Below are positions 6,869 through 12,766 of a DNA stretch of 12,766 nucleotides, in pieces (the stretch's first letter is position 1; the number at the start of each line of letters is the position of its first letter). A model generated the notes under the pieces. That model saw only the letters and a list, made by a program, of their open reading frames with translations. It was not told the DNA's origin and did no database searches. A program made the position numbers and the translations under genes. Source of the DNA: Helicobacteraceae bacterium (GTDB taxonomy: Bacteria; Campylobacterota; Campylobacteria; Campylobacterales; Sulfurimonadaceae); contig JAUWLG010000015.1 of the NCBI GenBank assembly GCA_030613795.1, positions 1 to 12,766 on the forward strand, given 5' to 3'.

Positions 6869-6883
6869 TAAGGAACAGAAGCG

Positions 6884-8086
6884 ATGAACTTTAAAGAGTT
6901 AGCAAACAAATATCAAACCCCTCTTTATGTGTATAACCTTGACCATATGACACAGCAGTATGAATCACTGAAAGGTGCATTCAAAGGGCGTAAAGCCCTG
7001 CTTGCATATGCCGTAAAAGCAAACTCTAACCTAAGTGTTGTTCGCCATTTCGCCAAGCTAGGTGCGGGGGCTGACTGTGTCTCCATCGGTGAAGTCCGCC
7101 GTGCTTTTTTAGCAGGCATACCAAAATATAAGATCATCTTCTCAGGTGTGGGCAAGGGTGATGATGAGATCCGTGAAGCGATCGAGAGTGACATCCTCTA
7201 CATCAACCTTGAGAGTGACGGTGAGTTAGAGCGTGTAGAGATGATCGCTAAAGAGATGGGTGCGACAGCTCGTATCAGTATCCGTGTCAACCCAAACATT
7301 GATCCTAAGACACACCCTTACATCTCGACAGGTCTTCATGCCAACAAATTCGGTGTGGATATCAATACGGCAAAACGTATGTATATTCGTGCTAAAAATT
7401 CAGAGAACCTCGACCCTGTAGGTATTCACTCACACATCGGCTCACAGCTGACTGAGCTTGACCCTATCCGTGAGGCAAGCGAGATCGTTGCCGATATGGT
7501 ACGTTCACTGCAGGCACTTGACATTAACTTGAAGTTTTTTGATGTTGGCGGCGGACTGGGTATTAAGTATGATGACGAGACAACGATCGAGCCGTATGAT
7601 TATGCTCAAGCTATCTTAGGTACGTTGACGGGACTTGACGTGACTGTTGTGGGTGAACCGGGACGTTACCTAAGCGCAAATGCAGGGTATTTCTTGACAA
7701 AGGTGATGTATGAGAAGAAAAATGATGACAAACGTTTTGTCATTGTTGACGGGGCGATGAACGATCTGCTCCGTCCAAGCCTTTATAACGCATACCATTT
7801 TGTCGAAGCGGTAGATAAAGAGGGTGAGAAAAGCAAGGCTGACATCGTTGGACCAGTCTGTGAAAGCGGTGACTTTTTAGCCAAAGATTATGAACTGCCG
7901 GCACTTGAACATGATGACCTTTTGGTTGTTCATAGTGCCGGTGCTTACGGCTTTGGTATGGGTAGTAACTACAACACCAGAGGCCGTTCGGCTGAGGTGG
8001 CTGTAGAAGGCGGAGAAGACCGTCTTATTCGCCGTAGAGAGACGTTTGACGACTTGATCGCTCTTGAAAAAGAGTTCCTCGATTAA
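6884..8086 (+). CDS. lysA: Diaminopimelate decarboxylase
   Basis: PLP enzyme that decarboxylates meso-diaminopimelate to L-lysine, the last step of lysine synthesis. The 400-residue protein has normal length. Seen: PLP Lys45 in AYAVKAN at the mouth of the TIM barrel; GIHSHIGSQ (180-188) and GGGLGIKY (222-229) contacting cofactor phosphate; EPGRYLSANAG (258-268); and the C-terminal barrel motif CESGD (326-330) whose Cys326 comes from the partner subunit of the dimer. The late AGAYGFGMGSNYN segment also fits. ATG 6884 has AAGGAA at 6870-6875. First gene of a six-gene compact operon; the next start lies one base after its stop. Confidence 0.97.
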   Translation: MNFKELANKYQTPLYVYNLDHMTQQYESLKGAFKGRKALLAYAVKANSNLSVVRHFAKLGAGADCVSIGEVRRAFLAGIPKYKIIFSGVGKGDDEIREAIESDILYINLESDGELERVEMIAKEMGATARISIRVNPNIDPKTHPYISTGLHANKFGVDINTAKRMYIRAKNSENLDPVGIHSHIGSQLTELDPIREASEIVADMVRSLQALDINLKFFDVGGGLGIKYDDETTIEPYDYAQAILGTLTGLDVTVVGEPGRYLSANAGYFLTKVMYEKKNDDKRFVIVDGAMNDLLRPSLYNAYHFVEAVDKEGEKSKADIVGPVCESGDFLAKDYELPALEHDDLLVVHSAGAYGFGMGSNYNTRGRSAEVAVEGGEDRLIRRRETFDDLIALEKEFLD

Positions 8087-8087
8087 G

Positions 8088-8876
8088 ATGTATAGAGGTC
8101 TCTTTATTGATGTTCAAGGGACATTGATCGACGACAGAGATCGTCAACCTATTCGCGGGGCTATAGAATTTATAGCCCGTCTCAACCAAAAGAAAACTCC
8201 CTATCTCCTTATCACCAACAACACAAAACAAAGTTCTGAAACATTTAGAGCCTATTTAAATGAACTGGGGTTTGAGATAGATGAGGCCCACTATCTTGAC
8301 CCTCTTATGCTGTTGACAAAACAGGTAGTGGTTGGGACGCCGGTTGCGGCTTACGGTTCAGATGCTTTTTTAGAACAGTTGGCAGCTTTAGGTTATAAAT
8401 TGGACTTTGAAACCCCTAAAGTGGTGTTAATTGGAATCAAACAGCACTTTGAGAGTGATGAATATGCGCAGATGATAGAGTACATCTTGCAAGGGGCATC
8501 ATTAGTGGGGATGCATGAGACGACACTCTATGCCAAAGATGAAAAACGCTACCCGGGAGTCGGTGCGATCTTGAAAATGCTCAGCTTTGCAACATCAGCT
8601 CCCTATGAAGTGGTAGGTAAACCGAGTCAACTTTTTTATGAAAGTGCCTTGGAGAAGCTGCAGATGCAAGAAAAAGAGGCAAGTTTTGATAAAATCACTA
8701 TTATTAGTGATGATGTCAAAGGTGATCTTGTTGGTGCGAAAGCGTTAGGCATGCAAAGTGTCTTTGTACTGAGTGGAAAGTATAAAAGCGCAAGCGAGAT
8801 TATTCCAATGTTAAAGCCATCACAGCGACCAGAGTTGATCTGCGCAGATATGAAAGAAGTGGGAGAGAAGATATGA
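8088..8876 (+). CDS. HAD-IIA-like hydrolase with atypical DxQ motif I
   Basis: A HAD-superfamily protein of 262 residues with a NagD-like (class IIA) cap. Motif I reads FIDVQGTL: the nucleophile Asp8 is present, but the second Asp, the general acid/base of HAD phosphatases, is Gln10. Motif II is LLITNNT, motif III Lys lies in VVGKPSQLFYESAL, and motif IV is IISDDVKGDLVGAKALGM with paired acidic residues. Start ATG 8088 is one base after the lysA stop; an in-frame TTG at 8064 would overlap lysA and add eight unrelated residues. The stop overlaps the pheA ATG (ATGA). The position between lysA and pheA is, as I recall, conserved in Campylobacterota (Cj0315 in C. jejuni). Substrate unknown; it may be a phosphatase with altered chemistry or a non-catalytic relative. 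Confidence 0.88.
   Translation: MYRGLFIDVQGTLIDDRDRQPIRGAIEFIARLNQKKTPYLLITNNTKQSSETFRAYLNELGFEIDEAHYLDPLMLLTKQVVVGTPVAAYGSDAFLEQLAALGYKLDFETPKVVLIGIKQHFESDEYAQMIEYILQGASLVGMHETTLYAKDEKRYPGVGAILKMLSFATSAPYEVVGKPSQLFYESALEKLQMQEKEASFDKITIISDDVKGDLVGAKALGMQSVFVLSGKYKSASEIIPMLKPSQRPELICADMKEVGEKI
8158..8178 (+). repeat. Perfect 8-bp inverted repeat inside the HAD gene start
   Basis: GGGCTATA (8158-8165) and TATAGCCC (8171-8178) pair perfectly over a five-base loop GAATT, codons 24-31 of the HAD gene. No T-run follows, so it is not an intrinsic terminator. It could slow ribosomes or protect the downstream mRNA from 3' decay, but it may be a by-product of codon choice. Confidence 0.5.
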
Positions 8877-9955
8877 AAACATTAGACGATTGTCGTAGAG
8901 AGATCGACCGACTAGACGAAGAGATGCTTGACCTTCTGAACGAGCGTATGCGTGTTGTTGAACGTGTAGGTGAGATCAAACATGAGAGCGGCGGTGCGAT
9001 CTATCGTCCTGAACGTGAAAAAGCGATCATCGAACGTCTTAGTGCAAAGTCAAAAGCAGATGGCGGTCTGCTCAATCAAGCGGCCATTGAAGCGCTCTAT
9101 CTTGAGATCTTTGCGGTGTCACGCAATCTTGAGTTACCGGAACGTATCGCCTATCTTGGTCCGGAGGGAAGCTTTACCCACCAGGCGGCTGAGTCACGTT
9201 TTGGTGCAATGAGTGACTACCTTTCAGTTGGTTCTATCCACTCTGTGTTTAAAACAGTCGAAGCGGGTCGTGCAAAATTTGGTGTGGTCCCGATAGAGAA
9301 CTCACGTGACGGTGTTGTCGGTGAGACTCTGGACCTCTTGGCAAAAAGTTCTATCAAGATCGTGGCAGAACTCTACATGCCGATCCACATGTCGTTTGCA
9401 ACAAAGGCGGAACACTTTAAAAATATCAAGAAGATCTACTCAAAAGACAAGGGCTTCGGTCAGTGCCGCGAGTTTTTGCAAGAGCATGAACTGCTGCATA
9501 TCGAGCAAATTCCGGTCGAGTCAACAGCCAAAGCGGCGATCTTAGCAGCAGAAGACCCTGAAGCGGCAGCCATCTGCAGCCATATCGCTGCGAAGCTCTA
9601 CGGGGTACCAACGATGTTTGAGAATATCGAAGATGTACATGACAATACCACGCGATTTTTCATCTTAAGCGATTTTAAAAACGCTCAAAGTGGTGAAGAT
9701 AAGACATCACTTTTTGTCCGTCTAAAAGATGCAGAAAAAGCGGGTGCGCTAGTCAATTTCTTAAGTGATTTTGAACAGGCACATATTAATATGAGTAAGA
9801 TCGAGTCTCGTCCGGCCCATGATGAGAGCGGTTTTGCCTACTGGTTCTTTATGGATATTTATGGGCATATTGATGATACAAATATTCAAGAAGTCATGCA
9901 AGCACACAGTGAAGAGATCACCTGCCTTGGCAGTTATGCAAAAGGGGAGTTATGA
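8873..9955 (+). CDS. pheA: Bifunctional chorismate mutase/prephenate dehydratase (P-protein)
   Basis: Converts chorismate to prephenate and then to phenylpyruvate, the committed steps to phenylalanine. The 360 residues show an AroQ chorismate mutase (about 1-88: RREIDRLDEEMLDLLNER, then GEIKHESG and YRPEREK), a prephenate dehydratase (about 91-268) beginning IAYLGPEGSFTH with VPIENS and the catalytic Thr-Arg-Phe at 260-262 (DNTTRFFIL), and a C-terminal ACT domain (about 277-355) with GALV (291-294) and ESRP (311-314), the phenylalanine-binding signatures. Feedback inhibition by Phe is therefore expected. ATG 8873 overlaps the HAD stop; GGGAGAG lies at 8861-8867. The stop overlaps the hisC start, again as ATGA. 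Confidence 0.97.
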   Translation: MKTLDDCRREIDRLDEEMLDLLNERMRVVERVGEIKHESGGAIYRPEREKAIIERLSAKSKADGGLLNQAAIEALYLEIFAVSRNLELPERIAYLGPEGSFTHQAAESRFGAMSDYLSVGSIHSVFKTVEAGRAKFGVVPIENSRDGVVGETLDLLAKSSIKIVAELYMPIHMSFATKAEHFKNIKKIYSKDKGFGQCREFLQEHELLHIEQIPVESTAKAAILAAEDPEAAAICSHIAAKLYGVPTMFENIEDVHDNTTRFFILSDFKNAQSGEDKTSLFVRLKDAEKAGALVNFLSDFEQAHINMSKIESRPAHDESGFAYWFFMDIYGHIDDTNIQEVMQAHSEEITCLGSYAKGEL

Positions 9956-11046
9956 AGTTTAATGAAGTTTTAGATGATATTGTCAGTTATGAAGCGGGGA
10001 AACCGATAGAACTTGTCGTACGTGATTTTGGTATTAAGAGTAAAGATGTTGTCAAGCTGGCAAGTAATGAAAACCCTTACGGCTGTTCACCGAAAGTGCA
10101 AGCGGCTGTGACTATGGTCATAGGCAACATGGCCCTCTACCCGGATGATTCGATGATGCACCTAAAAACAGCCCTCTCACAGAAGTTTGATGTTAATGAA
10201 AATGAGATTATTGTCGGAGCCGGAAGTGATCAGGTGATTGAACTTGCTATCCATGCAAAAGTTTCAAAAGGCTCTAAAGTCTTGATGAACTCTATCACCT
10301 TTGCGATGTATGAGATCTATGCAAAACAGGTGGGAGCAGAGATCGTTCGTACGACATCAAGAGAACATGACTTAGAAGAGTTTTATGCGCTTTATCTTGA
10401 GCATAAACCGGAGATCATCTTTATCTGTACGCCGAACAATCCGACAGGTGATGCCATCGATGCGAATGAGCTCAAAGCCTTTTTAGACAAGATCGACAGC
10501 GAGACTTTGGTGCTTGTCGATGGGGCTTATATGGAGTACACTCGTTACAAAGATGAGAGCAAATCTGTGACGCCAAAGGAGCTGGTAGACGCTTACGATA
10601 ATGTGCTTTACCTTGGGACATTCTCTAAGGCTTATGGACTGGGCGGTATGCGTGTCGGTTACGGTATCGCCCGTGCCGACATCATCAAGGCTTTTTATAA
10701 ACTGCGTCCGCCATTCAACATCACAACACTCACACTTGAGGCAGCGACGGTGGCACTTGACGATGAAGCGTTTGTACAAGATTGTATCGCTAAAAGTTTT
10801 GCCGAGATGGATCGATACAAAGAGTTTGCTGTAAAGCATAACATCGAAATGATCGAGAGTTTCACTAACTTTGTCACCTTGGTCTTTGGTGAGAACAGAA
10901 GTGCTTCTAAACTGGCGAAAGAGCTGTTAGAACGCGGTATGATCGTGCGTGATCTGAAAAGTTATGGTCTAAATGCTATTCGCGTGACCATCGGTACCCC
11001 TGCACAAAACGATCGCTTTTTTGAGCTGGCTGATTCTCTGCTCTAA
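9952..11046 (+). CDS. hisC: Histidinol-phosphate aminotransferase
   Basis: Class I/II PLP aminotransferase converting imidazole-acetol phosphate to histidinol phosphate; members of this family also often transaminate aromatic keto acids, so it may finish phenylalanine made by the overlapping pheA (inference from context). The 364-residue protein shows ASNENPYG (37-44), a YPDD segment (63-66), PNNPTG (161-166), Asp190 and Tyr193 in VDGAYMEY, the PLP Lys226 in TFSKAYGLGGMRVGYG with Arg234, and a C-terminal IRVTIGTP with the substrate-binding Arg. ATG 9952 lies in an ATGA overlap with pheA, with AAAGGGGAG at 9941-9949. The next gene follows after 11 bases without an obvious ribosome site. Confidence 0.95.
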   Translation: MKFNEVLDDIVSYEAGKPIELVVRDFGIKSKDVVKLASNENPYGCSPKVQAAVTMVIGNMALYPDDSMMHLKTALSQKFDVNENEIIVGAGSDQVIELAIHAKVSKGSKVLMNSITFAMYEIYAKQVGAEIVRTTSREHDLEEFYALYLEHKPEIIFICTPNNPTGDAIDANELKAFLDKIDSETLVLVDGAYMEYTRYKDESKSVTPKELVDAYDNVLYLGTFSKAYGLGGMRVGYGIARADIIKAFYKLRPPFNITTLTLEAATVALDDEAFVQDCIAKSFAEMDRYKEFAVKHNIEMIESFTNFVTLVFGENRSASKLAKELLERGMIVRDLKSYGLNAIRVTIGTPAQNDRFFELADSLL

Positions 11047-11057
11047 TTAATGAACTT

Positions 11058-12020
11058 ATGCCAGTGAATATAGAAGTGTTGTCACAGCATCTGAAAAGTA
11101 CTCTGTTGCAGCATTCTAAAATGTTATTGGCACTGCTTTTTGGTGCCTTGGCACTGCTTCTCTATTTTACATCTCTACTTTCTCAAGCGCCAGCCCTGTC
11201 AGATACCTTTGTAGATATTACGATCTACACCATCTATCTTCTACTTGTGTTGGTCATAGGGTCAATTACATTGATTAGTTACCACTTTTTTGACGAAGAG
11301 CCATTGATAGAGATGAACAGTTACACTCCAGAGGCAGATGTTTTAAACATTGGTAGTCTATTAGGTCAAAAAGAGAAACGTCTATTTGTTCAAGAGGAAC
11401 AGATAGAGAATCATGGAGACGTTAGAGATCTTCTCGATGCCGCCAGATACAGATTGCGTTTAGGCTCTAACAAAGCGATGAGGGGTTATGCCTTAGTCGA
11501 GGCGTCGCAAACCGAGAAGATAGCACAATACCTGAACGAACAACACCCTCAAATTACAGCTGTTATACTATTGATGATTGATTCGAAAAAAGCTGAGACT
11601 GTCTTAGAACAGTTGGAAAACACTCAAAGAGATGAGGTTATTAATAGTATTGAGAACAGTGAAGACGTTTCAAACGAGGCGCTGATGATCTTGGATGAAG
11701 CCTTGCAAAAAGAGCTTTCGCCACTTCAAAAAGAGTGTTCGACTTTACGACACTTAGGCAGTGCCCAGATCAGAGAGATCTTGCACCATGTAGATAAAAA
11801 AGAACTTATGTTTGCACTCAAGGGTGCGACACAAGAGTTGCAAGAGAAGTTCTTTGCTAGTATGTCGTCAAAAGCATCTAAAGAATTTAAAAATGTATTG
11901 GCATCTGTATCTCGAATTGAGCAGACAAAAAGTCATAATGCTATAAAAAATCTTTATCTCTTAGCAGAACAACTAAGAGAAAATGGTAGAATTCGCGCTA
12001 TAAATAAGGTAATGGGGTAA
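11058..12020 (+). CDS. Membrane-anchored, shortened FliG-like protein (collapsed fliF/fliG locus)
   Basis: A 320-residue protein not matching a standard family end to end. Two hydrophobic helices (about 22-42 and 54-76) are joined by a 12-residue loop with Asp49 and Asp53, predicting both ends in the cytosol. After a polar linker (77-145) it becomes FliG: GYALVEASQTEKIAQYLNEQHPQ (143-165) and VILLMID fit the ARM-M helix, and SAQIREIL, VDKKELMFALKGA, FFASMSSKAS (235-275) fit the C-terminal torque domain. The intervening ARM-C region is missing: about 15 residues where FliG has about 70-80. Aligned to E. coli FliG, Glu125 becomes Gln162 and Arg160 becomes Ser197; Lys264 is kept (Lys255), Arg281 becomes Lys272, Asp288 Asn279, Asp289 Val280 and Arg297 Glu288. 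ATG 11058 is the first canonical start after an in-frame stop at 11031; no Shine-Dalgarno is visible. It sits where relatives carry fliF-fliG-fliH. Function unknown; flagellar torque is unlikely. Confidence 0.85.
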   Translation: MPVNIEVLSQHLKSTLLQHSKMLLALLFGALALLLYFTSLLSQAPALSDTFVDITIYTIYLLLVLVIGSITLISYHFFDEEPLIEMNSYTPEADVLNIGSLLGQKEKRLFVQEEQIENHGDVRDLLDAARYRLRLGSNKAMRGYALVEASQTEKIAQYLNEQHPQITAVILLMIDSKKAETVLEQLENTQRDEVINSIENSEDVSNEALMILDEALQKELSPLQKECSTLRHLGSAQIREILHHVDKKELMFALKGATQELQEKFFASMSSKASKEFKNVLASVSRIEQTKSHNAIKNLYLLAEQLRENGRIRAINKVMG

Positions 12021-12022
12021 GC

Positions 12023-12766
12023 ATGGACATATCATCATATTCACTAGATGAACTGCAGAAACTTTGTGGTGATATTCGTGAACGTATCTTAGAGGTTGTC
12101 AGTGTCAATGGCGGTCATCTGAGTTCAACACTGGGTGCTACCGAACTGATCGTTGCGATGCACAAAGTCTTTGACTCCAAAAAAGATCCTTTTATTTTTG
12201 ATGTCTCGCACCAGGCCTATGCCCATAAACTGATCACGGACCGTTGGGATGAGTTTAGTACACTCCGCCAATTTGGTGGGATCTGTGGTTATACAAAGCC
12301 TTCAGAATCAGAAGATGACTTCTTTGTTGCTGGGCACAGCTCAACTTCTATCTCTTTAGGTGTCGGTGCAGCCAAGGCAATCGCACTTAAAGGCGAGCAA
12401 GAGAGCCGTATCCCTGTCGCAATGATCGGTGACGGCTCTATTACTGCCGGGATGGCCTTTGAGGCGATGAACGAACTGGGTGACCGTAAATACCCGATGG
12501 TGATCATCTTAAATGATAATGAGATGAGTATCGCCAAACCTATCGGTGCACTTTCACGTATTTTGACATCATCAATGGCAAGCCCTTTTTACCAGAAGTT
12601 TAGAAAGAGGACTGAAGCCTTTGTGGACAACTTTGGTGAGGGCGCGCACTACCTTGCAAAACGTTTTGAAGAGTCATTTAAACTTATTACTCCGGGTATC
12701 TTGTTTGAAGAGCTGGGGATTGAGTATATCGGTCCTGTTGATGGTCATAATCTTGAACAACTTATC
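12023..12766 (+). CDS. dxs: 1-deoxy-D-xylulose-5-phosphate synthase, N-terminal part (3' end outside window)
   Basis: Thiamine-diphosphate enzyme condensing pyruvate and glyceraldehyde 3-phosphate, the entry step of the MEP isoprenoid pathway. The 248 residues available are the first domain: GGHLSSTLGATELIVAMH with the substrate His, DVSHQAYAHK, AGHSSTSISLGVGAA, and the ThDP/Mg motif GDGSITAGMAFEAMNELGD continuing to LNDNEMSI; the segment ends in IGPVDGHN, the conserved end of domain I. The N-terminus is shorter than in E. coli, starting just ahead of the LCGDIRERIL helix. ATG 12023 is two bases after the preceding stop, with a G-rich AATGGGGTAA just upstream. It is the last operon gene seen. 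Confidence 0.96.
   Translation, partial: MDISSYSLDELQKLCGDIRERILEVVSVNGGHLSSTLGATELIVAMHKVFDSKKDPFIFDVSHQAYAHKLITDRWDEFSTLRQFGGICGYTKPSESEDDFFVAGHSSTSISLGVGAAKAIALKGEQESRIPVAMIGDGSITAGMAFEAMNELGDRKYPMVIILNDNEMSIAKPIGALSRILTSSMASPFYQKFRKRTEAFVDNFGEGAHYLAKRFEESFKLITPGILFEELGIEYIGPVDGHNLEQLI

Noticed and set aside
6772..6883. Lysine riboswitch ahead of lysA
   Set aside because: The region is only 112 bases, mostly T-rich, and has a single small hairpin; the lysine aptamer needs about 160-180 structured bases.
10483..10839. 118-codon minus-strand frame opposite hisC
   Set aside because: It lies wholly inside the well-conserved hisC, has no recognisable domain, and its composition follows from hisC codon use.

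Overview
The window looks like the chromosome of a member of the Campylobacterota, most like the environmental Sulfurovum/Sulfurimonas type. The gene order rplY - pth - LptF/G-type permease - lysA - HAD protein - pheA - hisC - X - dxs matches, as I recall it, the Campylobacter jejuni block Cj0311-Cj0321. Other pointers are the moderate AT richness, TATAAT-type -10 boxes without clear -35 boxes, and several TTG/GTG starts. The genus is inference; no rRNA or other marker is present.

Layout: every gene is on the + strand. (1) Positions 1-1898 hold the C-terminal part of a beta-lactamase-family serine hydrolase, translationally coupled to a FabF-type 3-ketoacyl-ACP synthase. (2) Positions 2099-4281 hold transaldolase followed, 2 bases later, by a PilT/PilU-family type IV pilus ATPase. 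(3) Positions 4282-4505 are a 224-base intergenic stretch with an unusual tRNA-like, inverted-repeat-bounded element, a perfect palindrome, a probable terminator and the rplY promoter. (4) rplY and pth form a translation pair, followed by an LPS-export permease with its own start region. (5) Positions 6884-12766 form a very compact operon: lysA, HAD protein, pheA, hisC, a FliG-like membrane protein and dxs (cut by the window end). Its junctions are -4 to +11 bases. It makes lysine/meso-DAP, phenylalanine, histidine and isoprenoid precursors. No gene-free stretch exceeds 300 bases.

The standout is the gene at 11058-12020. In flagellated relatives this slot, between hisC and dxs, holds fliF, fliG and fliH. 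Here there is one intact 320-codon gene with two N-terminal membrane helices joined to a shortened FliG: the ARM-M helix and the C-terminal torque domain are recognisable, but ARM-C is missing. Its FliM-contact and torque-generating charged residues are largely replaced. I read this as a collapsed fliF-fliG locus that stayed open as a new membrane-anchored scaffold in a lineage that probably lost its flagellum. The nearby pilus ATPase suggests surface motility by pili instead.
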